Shown here one piece after another: positions 1-10,923 of a stretch of 25,567 bases of DNA. The DNA is taken from NCBI GenBank assembly GCA_964058805.1, contig CAXKVV010001468.1:1-25567 (forward strand). The letters are read 5' to 3'. The notes beneath the pieces are model-generated. The model had not been told where the DNA came from, ran no database searches, and was given only the letters and a program-made list of their open reading frames with translations. The stretch comes from Schoenoplectus triqueter. Lineage: Eukaryota > Streptophyta > Magnoliopsida > Poales > Cyperaceae. The first letter of the stretch is position 1, and every line of letters starts with the position of its first letter. The position numbers and the translations under genes are program-made.

Positions 1-209
1 CTTAACTTTTGAGATGTGTATATTTTTTTTTTCATAATTGGCATATAATTTTCTCAAACTAAGTATTCATAATATTTTACAACATTACCTTACAAAACAG
101 TTACGAAGAATCAATCAGAACCTCCTTTATGTTTTTGTTCAGACCAGAATAACAAGGAAAGTATAATTTCAATTCAACACGCCAACCGAAGGTACAAAAT
201 GAAAATTAC
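1..209 (-). other. Start of intron 1 of the ABCB gene
   Basis: On the minus strand exon 1 ends with an AAG codon followed directly by a GTAATTTTC donor, whose GT is the complement of plus-strand bases 208-209. Everything left of that point is AT-rich with no continuation of the transporter protein, so it reads as the beginning of intron 1. The next exon is outside the window. Confidence 0.75.
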
Positions 210-515
210 CTTGGCAACCCGATTAAGTACTTCATGTTGGCTCAAGGCACCCCCAAAGGCATCAATCAAGTTTCCAAAGAGAACGGTCATGAACGGCAGC
301 GCGGCCCCGTTGGCGATGGAGCCGACCGTACCAAGCAGCATCAGTACAACATCCTTTGAATCGGCAAATGCAAACAACTTATAAAATGGCACCGTGTAAC
401 TTTTGCTGCTATCCTCCTCTTCCTCTTGTTCATGGCCAGCATTGTTTGGATTGCTCGAGGAAGCTAGTGGAGAGGAGCTCAATTCAAGACCACTATCCCC
501 ATTGCTTCTATCCAT
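210..515 (-). CDS. ABCB (P-glycoprotein/MDR) transporter, first exon only
   Basis: This is the first coding exon, 102 codons, of a B-family ABC transporter, a plasma-membrane ATP-driven exporter family that in plants includes auxin carriers such as ABCB4, 11 and 21. The start is the ATG at 515-513. Residues 1-40 form a variable Ser/Asn-rich and acidic (EEEED) cytosolic leader. It is followed by the hallmark TVPFYKLFAFADS, then the first predicted membrane helix (VVLMLLGTVGSIANGAALPF) and the MTVLFGNLIDAFG stretch typical of the first transmembrane domain. The exon ends in phase 0 at ...RVAK with a GT donor; ABCB genes of this group are split near this place. The nucleotide-binding domains, Walker motifs and all later helices lie beyond the left edge, so function and intactness cannot be judged. 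Assignment to the ABCB4/11/21-like clade rests on the VPFYKLFAFAD signature and is moderately sure; the ABCB family itself is very sure. Confidence 0.93.
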
Positions 516-1020
516 GGCTATCTAATTTCCCTACCTCTGTTTCTTCCTTAGCTACTCCATACTCTGCGTTTCAGTTGCAGGGAGCAAAACTGGGTGAGAG
601 ATTTGTACTTATATTTTTAAAAAGGGGGAGGTCCGTGTCAGATAAAGAGGTCTTTTTCAGATAAGACCCATATGGGAGGGAAGAGAGAAATAGAGAGGGA
701 AGAGGGAGGGACGAGAGAGAGGAAGAGAGACGCTACAGCTATACATACCAAAGACAATGAATGAGCACGGCGGCGTTTTCAGTACAGTTGGAATCCACCA
801 AAAATGAGAGAGCAAAACTAAAAAGAAAAGCCAAAAGAGAAGAGATGAACTTAATGGAGGAGGATAGGAAAGAAAATTTTCACTTTAAGGTTGGGTAAGT
901 GCTACTACAGTACTACGTACTGAGAATAATACCAAAACTCTAAACAAAGTTGGGGTGGTTAAAAAATGAAAGAGAGAATATTGTGGGGGGGGGGGGGGGT
1001 GGCGATGCGCCATATATAGT
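516..1020 (-). promoter_or_regulatory. Probable leader and promoter region of the ABCB gene
   Basis: This lies directly upstream of the ABCB start codon on the minus strand. It contains a purine-rich tract on the plus strand (about 672-732, GAGAGGGA-like), which is a CT-rich tract in the sense direction of the gene, common in plant leaders and core promoters. A TATATATGG-like sequence on the minus strand at 1011-1019 could be a TATA box; that would give a leader of nearly 500 bases. No upstream exon or leader intron could be demonstrated. The regulatory role is inferred from position only. Confidence 0.4.
985..999. repeat. Homopolymer of 15 G
   Basis: A run of 15 consecutive G lies between TTGT and TGGCG, just downstream (in ABCB sense) of the possible TATA box. 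Such runs are length-unstable and are often miscalled, so the exact length is unreliable. Confidence 0.9.
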
Positions 1021-1293
1021 ATAACGAGAGAAATAGGAAGGTTAGGTGCGGAGTTGAACTCCTCACCATTAGAGGTAAAGAGTTACAAGTTCCAAACAGT
1101 TGAGGGGTTAAAACAGAGTCGTAAGTATGGAAATGGAAACCAGAGGAGGCTAGCTACGAAAAAGGAAAGTTGATAGTAGAACAGCAAAGTGGTTGCGACG
1201 ACGACTCATTTATTCAATAATAAATAGCGGATGGCATTTTAATATTTTATAGGCAAGGAAGCTCTTCTTTGATTTTCTCCAATTAATTTTTCT

Positions 1294-1670
1294 CAGATTT
1301 TTTTTATTTTAGTAAATAAAATAAATAAATATAGCAAATTGGTCATCTCTCGTCTCACTTTTGCGTTTATAGCCAGTTCCGAGTTTGAAACTCGGGTCCG
1401 GGTTTTTTTTTTGAAACGTAAAAAAAAAAACGGACCCGAGTTTCAAACTCGGGTCCAGCTATCTCATTTGCATTTCCAGCGCCTCCCATATGGGATAGCT
1501 AGACCCGAGTTTGAAACTCGGGTCTAGGTAATTTTTTTTTTACGTTTCTGTATAAAAAAAACCCGGACCCGAGTTTCAAACTTGGGTCTGGCTATTTATG
1601 TAAAAGTGAAGAGAGAAATGGCCAGTTTGCTATATTTATTTATTTTATTTACTAAAATAAAAAAAATCTG
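1294..1670. mobile_element. Mutator-type foldback MITE, 377 bp, with 9-bp target duplication
   Basis: Both sides carry the exact 9-bp direct repeat AATTTTTCT (1285-1293 and 1671-1679), the duplication length of the Mutator superfamily. The element starts CAGATTTTTTTTATTTTAG and ends with its complement. The near-identical terminal part runs about 84 bp inward to GCCAG, and pairing continues to the centre, so almost the whole element folds back on itself. Within each arm sit two copies of a 23-bp near-perfect palindrome (half-site GACCCGAGTTT): 1377-1398 (left part diverged), 1433-1455, 1502-1524 and 1566-1588. There is no coding capacity, so it would be mobilised in trans. It lies upstream of the ABCB start codon, about 780 bp away. 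Confidence 0.9.
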
Positions 1671-1819
1671 AATTTTTCTAATTAGTTGTATTCGATCTTT
1701 TTTCGGGATAACTAATTATAAGTTAAATTTTTACTCCAGAAAAAATCATTAATTATTCACGTTTATGAAGACGAGTTTATGACTGCTTAACGGGCTGTAC
1801 CCCAAATCTAAATAGGGTC

Positions 1820-2730
1820 ATAAATCTTAAAAGTCCCCAACACAAATCTTAATATCTAATACCCGGTGTGATATTTTTTAACTTAATATTCGAGTAGTTA
1901 TCAAGATATGAGCAAGTTTATATAGCAAATTATTAATGTCTTAATATTTAATATAAAAATTGATATTTTTAACTTTAAATTTATATTACAGCAGACATTA
2001 AAATATGAACAAGTCTATATACATAATTTTCAATCTCTTAAAGTCGACCACTTCAAGTCTTAACACTAGAAAAATCATGTCTTAATACCTAAAGATTTGA
2101 AGTCATTTTTTAAGGTGGATATGAAGATATGGAAAGAAAATATATCTATATCAATGTCTTAAGACCAAATATTTCAAGTCTTAAGTTGAAAAATAAGACA
2201 TCTTAATATCTAATATAAGAAATGATATTTTGAACTTTAAATTTGTATCATGACATTCATAACTTATAAATCTGAAATCTCAATTTCATTATAAGTCTTA
2301 AAGCATAATAAATTACTCTTAATATTCCAAGTTATAGTTCTTATTATCACAAATGAGAAGTCTTAATAGCACATATTTGTAAATTTAAAAGTATAATAAA
2401 TAAGTTTTTCATCACAAAATAATGACTTTTAATATCATGAATAATAAGTCTTAATATAATAAATATCAAGTCTTAATGTCATAAATAATAAATTTTAATG
2501 CTAAAAATTATAAGTCTCAAAAATAAATATTGGTACTCTCAATTATAAGTCTATAAAATCCAAACAAGTCTGAATTTTATCACAACATAATGACTTTTAA
2601 TATCAGAAAAATAAGTCTTAATATCAAAAATATTAAATCTTAATATCAGAAATAATAAGTCCTATTAACATAAATAATAAGTCTCTAAAATCCACATTGA
2701 TACTCTCAATTATAAGTCTCCCAAATCGAG
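1820..2730. repeat. Field of degenerate AAGTCTTAATA-type repeats
   Basis: The core GTCTTAA, usually as AAGTCTTAATATC or a near variant, recurs many times here, for example near 1936, 2057, 2082, 2155, 2179, 2208, 2297, 2361, 2449, 2470, 2616 and 2637, at irregular intervals of roughly 20-90 bp. A longer unit of about 80-90 bp (CTTAATAT...TGATATTTTTAACTTTAAATTTATAT...) is recognisable about three times, starting near 1848, 1937 and 2208. The motif returns near 3167 and 3192. I recognise no named family; it may be an old tandem repeat or a decayed element. No open frame of interest is present. Confidence 0.6.
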
Positions 2731-4800
2731 AATTTAAATCCAAACTGACAACCTAAACTTTGTCTTTCCAAACCGAGAACTTAAACCCAAACCACATATA
2801 TTCCCCTCTAATTCGATCTATATCAACTTTCAAGAATGTATGGCTACAATGAGCTGTTCGACGAACAAATGGAGCTTAATTTTCATTTCAATCTTTTTTA
2901 CTTTTTATGTTTAATATTATGCTTGTATCTCATGTTTCTTATCTCTTTTTATTTTCGCCTTGTTTTTTTTAGTTTGTATCAACTCTTCTTCAATTTATTT
3001 TAATGAAAATTTATAGTAAAATTTGTGTCTACTACTTCAAAAAAGTCAGAAAAATTAGTAGTGTGAGCATTTATCTGCATAAAAATAAAATAAATATAAA
3101 GATTTAAAAAATAATAAAAATAGAAGATTTAATATTAATCACTTGAAGTTTTAATTTCTATATCTTTAAGTCTTAATATTAACCACTTTAAGTCTTAATA
3201 CCTGACATACAAAGTAAAAATAATAGGGATAAATTTGTATATCAATAACTTGGTAAGTCTGTATACCTAATAAAGATCTATTGCTCGCTTTTACACAGAC
3301 AAAAATAACCCAATGTGTGCCGTGTCTGCTATATTGTTGCACTATTCTGCATAATTTGCCTTTTGGATCATTTTTCTCTCACGTTGATGCTTATAAGCCT
3401 CTTGTATTTGTATATGTGATACATCAATTATAACAGATAGATGTTTGAAAAATCTCATAAAATATTTTAAAAAGTGAATATCTCATGAACCAAACAAAGA
3501 CACGTGAAATTATTCTTCATAATCAATACTGATGTTTTTTTTGAAGATATATGTACAATATTTGTACATGTTGATTTTAATATATTTCTTGACAAGTAAA
3601 TGTAGAGGTTATATCACTTTGAGATTCTATATGATAATTTTAGTTCTTTGTTAAATTTGTTGAAGAGTTTTTGTGTTATTCAAATATGAAAGAAAGACAT
3701 AAAATTAGCAATGAATTAGAAATAAAAATAATAATGCAACTGACAAGATTTTTTTGTCCTGATATAGTTTTTCTAACTAATTCGAAGATTATAAATATTC
3801 ATATCAATGAAATTTCTAACAAATAAGATTCTTTTCAAATTACAACTAAGATGTGTATTCTAATTTTGAGGCACTCTAAAATTTAAATTAGCACTAATAT
3901 GCAACTCTTGACTATAAAATAGAGTTAATGGGTCACTCTCAACAGTTGTAAGAGCACGGATTAAATGCTCAAGTCTGAACTCCGTATGCAACTGAAAATA
4001 AAACCTCACTGTGTCAATAATTGTTTGTTACTCTATAGAGAAAATTTTAGATTAGTGTATCAAAAAGCCTTTGTATTACTCATTGCATTAAAATTCCTTT
4101 AATCTCAATATTATGATCTAAGTTGTTATATTTTGTATAATAAAACTTTATATCTAGTACAATAAGTCTTCATATCCACTATACCAAGTGTGACGCTCAT
4201 TTCTTTACTGTAGCAAAATATCATTCTTGTGATCTCTCATATCTCTTAACTAATTCATTCGAATGAATGCTCAAATTTTTATCTTCTTACTCTTAAAAAT
4301 TGATCTAGCTACTTTTCTTGATCAACTGAACTTCTAAATGTGAGTTTCAACACATTCTCTTTGTGCATGAGAACTAAAATGGTGATCTGAATATTTAGAA
4401 CATTAGAGCACTTATTTAAAATTTCATGTATCATCTCTTTGGTCTAGAGAAAATATTTAATCAATCGATTGAGACTCACCCACACTGGATCGCTTCAATT
4501 AAATTTCTAACAAATATATTTTCTCTCTTGATTTTTTTCAAACCAATGATTCATTTCATGTGTAATTTACTTCATTGTGTTCTCTTCATCACTAGTTTTC
4601 CAACGATATATAGTATGAAAGATATAACATTGAAATTTTAGTTCAAACGGGTTAAGTATGTGACTCATATTTTTTTCATTCTTCTTTTAAATCTATTTGA
4701 ATACAGTTAGAAAGTAATTAAATTAATTAACATAATTAGAGTATAAAAATTGGGGTATTAAAATTTTCTTTTTTTTATTCTTTCCATTCTTGGGAGAGTA
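2731..4800. other. AT-rich intergenic DNA, no gene recognised
   Basis: I see no coding pattern, tRNA, terminal-repeat pair or clear tandem array here apart from the two late copies of the GTCTTAATA motif near 3167-3200. The 71-codon open frame at 4426-4641 has AT-driven composition (many Phe, Ile, Leu), no recognisable motif and no splice context, so it is not called as a gene. Confidence 0.6.
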
Positions 4801-4917
4801 AAGGAAAAGTAACAAGGTTGGATACGTTATGTACGTACAAAAAGTTCAGTAGAGGTGGAATAATTGATGATGAAATTAAGGCGAGATGAATATCATTCAT
4901 GTTTTTGCTTGCTTTCA

Positions 4918-5049
4918 TTAAGCTGCCTTGGACCACTGTCGGATACCCATCGTTGAGGATCTTCTGTGTCCATTCTTCATTGCAACCTCTGAGCTGAGCA
5001 GCTGGTAGTAAGCATAAGTGTACAAGTTTTGGATCAACAGTGAATTTTC
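4918..5049 (-). pseudogene. Exon-like island, possible terminal exon of an unrecognised gene
   Basis: This stretch is distinctly richer in GC than its surroundings. On the minus strand a T-rich tract ending TTTTTAG gives an acceptor directly before GAAAATTCA. From there a phase-0 frame runs 43 codons (beginning ENSLLIQNLYTYAYYQLL and ending RQWSKAA) to a TAA at 4920-4918. A second frame (GKFTVDPKLVHLCLLPAAQ...) is also open through the island and cannot be excluded. I do not recognise the protein in either frame. The upstream island at 5978-6070 could be an earlier exon. It may be a decayed gene, a captured gene fragment or a small real gene. Confidence 0.3.
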
Positions 5050-5051
5050 CT

Positions 5052-5977
5052 AAAAATAAAAATGGAAATTGAGAAGTGAAAACAAACTTATAAATGCATT
5101 AGTAACATGTTGATAGATATGAGGTTCTATGTAACGTGTAATATTCATTTGTTTTGAATAATTCAAACTATTTGTTTTTGGTACATATTTGTACAACAAG
5201 ACAATTAAAATTAACGTCTGAACTTTTTGAAAATTTTCCCAATTATTTTACAAAATATCCATAAATTTTGCATATTTTAAGTATATTCTCTTCCATTACC
5301 TCTTGACTTGTTAATATATCTAAAGAAATTAAAAAAATATTTTTTTCTCAAATTATACTATTAATATATACAAATAACAATTATAGAACTCGCCAAATTT
5401 ATTTTTTATATTGCAAAATTGGCCTTTAATTGATTGATGTAATTATCTGTGGCAACAGAAGATCCTGATATGCATGAGGGAAAGACGTCTCCTTCGCTGC
5501 TGTTACATTTCAGTCATACATCCTCCTACTCCTATCATTATGAGATGATAACAGGATATAATATAAAAATCTAATAAATCAAATAAAAATTCATACATTT
5601 ATGAGATGGAATTGTGAATCCCGGAAGAATAGAAAGGTGGTCTCGGAGAAAAATGAAAGAAAGCGAATTTGACCGCCCTAATCATTTATTTTGCTAGTAA
5701 GGTGTAGAATTTTAGAGAGTCGACATATAGATTTATATTAATAAAATATTAAAATTAATAAATTAGAGAGACTGATAAACCAAATAAAATATTTTTATAT
5801 TTGATAAAATTCAATTCAATATGTAACTTTTATGAAATTAAGAGGGACCGGATCTTCCAATTCCTCTCCGCCTCTGTCGCTAGTTGCTACCTATTTTTTT
5901 TTGTATCCTTTCTTTTTCATAGGAAATATTATTAAATTTAAAGAAAGTTAAGGGGCGAAAAATAAAGGCTAAAATAC
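5052..5977. other. AT-rich DNA between the two exon-like islands
   Basis: Mostly low-complexity AT sequence. A short GC-richer patch at about 5455-5510 (minus strand, after a TGTAACAG acceptor-like site) might be part of the same decayed gene, but its reading frame closes quickly and no donor follows. Nothing else is recognised. Confidence 0.4.
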
Positions 5978-6070
5978 TTGCATAGGTAGGGTACCCTGTC
6001 TGATAAGATTTTGCCAGTGGCGATAAACCTTGCACAGTAGTGTAACATGGATGCGAAGCGGATAAGCACT
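5978..6070 (-). pseudogene. Exon-like island, possible upstream exon of the same unrecognised gene
   Basis: This minus-strand stretch has balanced base composition against AT-rich flanks. It begins after a CAG that could be an acceptor and ends at a GTATTTT donor (GT complementary to 5976-5977). All three minus frames are open across it. One (ending IRQGTLPMQ) ends in phase 0 and would join in frame with the 4918-5049 island. The conserved frame cannot be chosen by eye, and no family is recognised. The 67-codon ATG frame at 5880-6083 crosses the same bases in another frame. Confidence 0.2.
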
Positions 6071-6403
6071 GATGATTGAGCAAATTTTCAAAGGTGTTAG
6101 GTGTGACGTATTAAAGTATTATTTCTTAAATTTTTATTTGAAAATTAAATTTTGGATATTGTTAAAAAAAAGTAAATTTTTAGATAATTATATTATAAGC
6201 TTTAGCTCCTTTCTTACAAGTTAGTTGTTTAAAAATTGAAGAGGGTAATCATCTTTTGACTGACACACTCAGCCAGCACGTCATTCAATTTTAGATAAAT
6301 CTTCTGATTATATTTCAAATCTGTGATTTGTCATTTGTAGAATATTATTTTAGAAACAAAACCAAAAGTCATAGTTTCTCTGATATTAAATGTCACGTCT
6401 AAC

Positions 6404-6795
6404 TAGGAATATCAAAATTTGACCCGACCCAATGGATCAATTCGATCCAACCCAAAATGATTCAAAAATAAATGGATTGGATATTGATCAAGATATTTTG
6501 ACCTATAATGGGTCAGATCGGGTATGAATCAATCAGACTCAGATCCGATCCATTTAATTATGTTCTTTTGAAGTAAGATTAATTATAAAATAATTAATAT
6601 TTAATTATTTAAAATTATATAAAAATAATTAATAAATACTTAATCATTTTATATGGATCGGATCGGGTCAATCCGTGACCCAATCGGGTTAGATATGAGT
6701 CAAAAAATTTTGATCCAAATTTGAACTGATCGGATCAGATCGAATAAAAATAATAATAAAATAATGATGATCCGACCCGTCCCATTAACACCCTA
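6404..6795. mobile_element. hAT-type MITE, 392 bp, with 8-bp target duplication
   Basis: The 8-bp direct repeat CGTCTAAC flanks the element at 6396-6403 and 6796-6803, matching the duplication length of hAT transposons. The left end reads TAGGAATATCAAAATTTGAC; the right end, reverse-complemented, reads TAGGGTGTTAATGGGACGGG. The TAGGG-TGTTAA pattern is typical of plant hAT ends. Both subterminal parts are rich in GGATCGGGTC and GACCCGACC-like words in both orientations, the likely transposase-binding repeats. The middle is AT-rich and has no coding capacity. Confidence 0.85.
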
Positions 6796-6803
6796 CGTCT
6801 AAC

Positions 6804-9121
6804 TTTAGAGCTATATCTGATCTTATCTGGAATATAATAATTTCTTCACTTGTTACAATAATAAATTTAGTATATTTTGTTATGACTTCTAAAACTAAGA
6901 ATAAAGGCTTTCGTCGTTTTTTTAAGTTTATAGAATTTATTTATAAAAAAAGGTAAAAAAAAATTATTATTTATTTTTTAAAGTACGGTCAAACCTTTTG
7001 TATTCAAAGGTTTACTGACTAATGACATATTTAAATCCAAACTTATCTGATTAATATTATAACTTAATTTGGTATTCCCCTTCCCCAAACAAATCGAAAG
7101 AAAAGACAAAATAAAAAGGAGAGAAAACGGCCTTGATCCCGAGTCATGACCGTTTTCTATGCTGTGTTATTTCCATTTCTTTTTTTCTTTAATCTCTCTT
7201 CTTTTTCCATTGGAAATTTGGAAGGGCCCAAAGGGCTGTTGTTTGTTTGCAGCCAATCGTCAACCCGTTTTGACTAGACTTGCTCCGTTGCATTTATTCT
7301 TCCAGCGCAATCATTTGTTTTCCCTTTACTCAAAAAAAAATAAAATAAAATTATTTGTTATCCTCCTCCTTTTTTTTTTGATTAAAACCGTAGGTATTTG
7401 TTATCCTCCCTTCTGAGTTCTGACTTGTGACCAGCACTAATTATTGTTCCGTACATGTCCTGTGCATCCCAAAAATCCCAATTTATTATTCCACTTAATA
7501 ACCAAAAAAGGTACCTTACGTTCCCTTTTACAGTTATGAAATTACTGTAATTAATAATTTCAACGTTGCTATGGTCCGAACAAGCTTCATTGTAACTTGA
7601 TATTTAATTATTTATAAACGGCAAATTGCTTGATATTATTTAAAAATTGATGATTTTGATAATATTAAAACGATTTTTTTAAGTCTGAAATTTAATTACA
7701 AGTATCACTTAAATTATGCACACATGATATCAATTAAAAATTTAGAATTTGATATTTGTTTCACTGTGATCGAGTTATTTAGAATTTTAACTGTCCGAAA
7801 TTAATAGTCCTTAATGAATAATGCACAACTAAAATAATATTCAAATTACATGAAATTTTATTTTATATTGTTATTATGATAATTTATAAGAATTTAGTTT
7901 TGATAATTCAAATTTATTTAAAATGATTGTAAATTATATATTTTTTATTACTAGATTTTAAACACGCCACTTTACAAAATACATATTTGCCAGTTTATCT
8001 CGGCGTATATTTCTTTTTTTTTTGCTCCACATAACCCTTTGTTCATATTAATTTCGCTTTTGTCATGCTGTGGTTAATGTTAATTGATCATTATTATAAA
8101 TATCTTCCATGAATGTCCACCTTCTAAGAATCCTAAAAAGGTCAAACAACTTTTAAATTAAAGTAATTAAAATATGTTTTATCTAAAACGCTAAATTCTC
8201 ATTTTGTGAATTTTATCATGATGCGGATTGAGTGTTAGATAAACATCAACCAGAGCTGCAGAGCACTTCCTTTAAATATGTATATTAAGCCTCAATCATT
8301 CCATTAGTCATAAATCAAGTTTATATTATTGTATGATGCTTAGTGCTAATGGGAACAATTATGCACAAGTGAAGTGCGAATATCAAGGGAAAAAAATACA
8401 TACATGCATCACCTTTTTGGTGGAAGCATTTGGTGTAGTGGTTTGGCTTTTAACAACTTTAGGGGCCGCCACCATTATAGAGACTTGCATTTGAAGCATA
8501 TTGATTAGTTGATAATTTGGCATCAATTAAATGTGTAACATGTTTAGACTTTTTCCTGTTTCCGAAATTCGTCAATTTCGTAGTGGATTTTATGTTTTTT
8601 TTGCCCTCTCATATTTAAAACCCACAACAAAGAAGCATATTAGACAAAAAAAAACAATAATTAAATACATTTTTTTGTTTCATCTAATATGGGATAACAC
8701 ATTGAACAGATTGAGAGACTTTTTAAATGGATTGGACAATATTTGAGAGAAACTTTTTAAAGGAATGATATAGTTATCCAATTGCTATTCTCGAGTTATC
8801 ATTACATTTCATGAATTTGTACTTTCAATATAAGTATTTAAGGACCGACTGATCCAATTTGAAATTGTCAATTCACATGTTTTTTGTTTGTTTCGAATTT
8901 TGCAAAGGCGTCTTTTTTTTCCGTGTTTTTTCATTCTCCAATATAATTTTTTTTCGTAATTTTCCCCAATTTTTCATTCCTCCATATGCTGGATTAAGAA
9001 TTTTTAAACTTTCAGGAGCACTTTCTGTGCTTTTGTGGCAAATTAATTAATTTTCAGAGGACTATTTGTTGATTTCAAATCGCCTAAAAAAAGATATATC
9101 CGCTTATGGGCTAAGAATTTC
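6804..9121. other. AT-rich intergenic DNA, no gene recognised
   Basis: This holds only short low-complexity open frames. The frame at 7159-7416 (85 codons) and the one at 8531-8746 (71 codons) are Phe/Leu/Lys-rich, have no motif I know and lack plausible gene context. A short inverted match, GAAAACGG near 7125 against CCGTTTTC near 7149, is the only structure noted. Confidence 0.55.
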
Positions 9122-9169
9122 GCGGGTCCCACAGTAGTGATCTCGGCCTCTGGGTAAAGTGGGACCCGC
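9122..9169. repeat. Perfect 11-bp inverted repeat GCGGGTCCCAC / GTGGGACCCGC
   Basis: The arms are 9122-9132 and 9159-9169 with a 26-base loop. Each arm contains GTGGGACC (on one strand or the other), which fits the GTGGGNCC site class known for plant TCP transcription factors. The GC content is strikingly higher than the surrounding DNA. With no gene identified next to it the regulatory meaning is open; it could also be the remains of a small transposon. Confidence 0.45.
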
Positions 9170-10107
9170 TTTTTACCGGTTTCCACTGGTGTTCAATCTA
9201 CATTTGACGAGTAAGGTTGGTGGAATTTTGATCTTGTCGGGTTATCATCATCATCATCATCTTTTTTCTTTTTTTGGGGCTTTCATGCTGACAAAGATAG
9301 ATGCATTGATAAAAGCTCTTGAATTGGGATCAATGGTACAATCAATGAATCGACTGTATTATGATTCACTTTTAAAATATAAAAATTGTAAGAAAGGATT
9401 TACTAAAAGTATTAGAGTGAATTTTGCTTTTTTTTCTTTTATAATTTGAAACCGTAAAGAAATTTTTCTGAGAAAAAAGTTGGGACGATTGACCCCCCCC
9501 CCCCAAAAAAAAAAATAAAAAATCTAAATTGTAGATGTGTTGTAAGAGTGGTTCGATAAATTATTAACTTCTGTGTTTTTTGTATTTTTTGGATTAACAC
9601 ATAATTAGTGGTTCACAATGGAGTGATTACTTTTATCAAAAAAAGAATGTAGTAATAAGAATATTAATTTGAAAAATATGAATCCATTATTCTTATATAA
9701 AGTGTTGTTGGATTAACAAAGTGGCTCCAATACGACGCTATTTTTTCCCCTTTGAATCTGTGTTTGGATTGCTTCAAATAAAAATGACAACGCTATTTTT
9801 AAAGTAATGATATTTTATGCATTCAAATATACCTCATTTTTGGCTGTTGACTTAATTTGTCGTGTCAAAAAAAGTAAGATGCATTGTGTATTTTATCCGT
9901 ATCACTCAATACATTTTAGATCGGTAAGTTTTGAATTTTATAGCTCGTATATTAAAAAGGTGAGAGCTTTCACATGATGATTTCAATTTGAATTTTACAT
10001 GTCCGACGCAATTTATTTTTATAATAATGAAAACTTTCATGCGGCCGGGGTTTGTTGTATATCATAGTATGTATGGAACTTAACTTGATTGTAGATAGTG
10101 ATTAGTA
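9170..10107. other. Intergenic DNA with simple repeats
   Basis: Contains a short ATC microsatellite (about 9244-9261) and a run of 12 C followed by 11 A (9493-9515). No credible gene is seen; the 96-codon frame at 9159-9449 is driven by the ATC repeat (His run) and homopolymers. Confidence 0.6.
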
Positions 10108-10276
10108 TGAACTTCATTTTGAACTATATTTAATTTTAAATTATATTTATGTGTATATATTTATATGATATGATAATAGCATGAAATATAATATTGCGTA
10201 TGATAATGATGTATATACACATCAGTGTCGTGTCATGTAGATATACACATGCTAATATAGTTCAAAATGAAGTTCA
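10108..10276. mobile_element. MITE-like element with perfect 23-bp terminal inverted repeats
   Basis: The 23 bases starting TGAACTTCATTTTGAAC at 10108-10130 are repeated exactly in inverted orientation at 10254-10276. The 169-bp unit is AT-rich and non-coding, with further partial complementarity inside. The flanks are TTAGTA on the left and CTAACA on the right and show no convincing target duplication, so the superfamily is not assigned. Confidence 0.6.
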
Positions 10277-10923
10277 CTAACATATATGTTGGTATACTCA
10301 TGTAGTTATGCTACTAAAATTCATACACATGCTAATATAATAAATTCTAGTAATGATAAATCTAATTTTTAAAGTAATAAATAAAGTCCTCCGTTTATGA
10401 GATAATAAGTATCAACATAAAAAAAAATTGAAACAAAAAAATTCATACATGAAGTCTGTTAAGTCGCTTTTGAAATACAAAAGAATGATTCTTCTATAGA
10501 TAAAATCAAAATTTTAACTTTGAGTCAATCACAACCGTTCATCTCAACCAAATTGATCGCTTCAACTCCAATATAAATTTTAATCTACAACAGAATTAGC
10601 CTGCAAAGGTTATTTACAACTTATTCTCATAACTGAACATTAGAAGTATTAGTTGGGTTGAGGTATAAATTTTTTCATGATATTTATATTTTGGTTAAAA
10701 AATTGTACATTCAATTAAAATTTATGATATAAATATTTGGGAGTAGTGACGATTCCTGAATTTCTCAGAATCGACGAGAAGAGCGAATCTCAAAACTGTA
10801 TGAAAAGAATTGACGAAGAATGACTTAAAAAAAAAGTATGAATGAAATCATTCGTAGTGTACATAATTTTTTTTTTCTAACGCAGCCAGATAGAAAGCGA
10901 CAATCGAACGCAAGTATTAAAAA
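10277..10923. other. AT-rich intergenic DNA
   Basis: No coding pattern, paired repeat or RNA gene is recognised. The last 9 bases (10915-10923) are the left target duplication of the following element. Confidence 0.55.

Noticed and set aside
199..384. Plus-strand open frames opposite the ABCB exon
   Set aside because: Antisense shadows of the recognised ABCB coding exon.
9159..9449. 96-codon open frame with a His run
   Set aside because: Driven by an ATC microsatellite and homopolymers, without motif or splice context.
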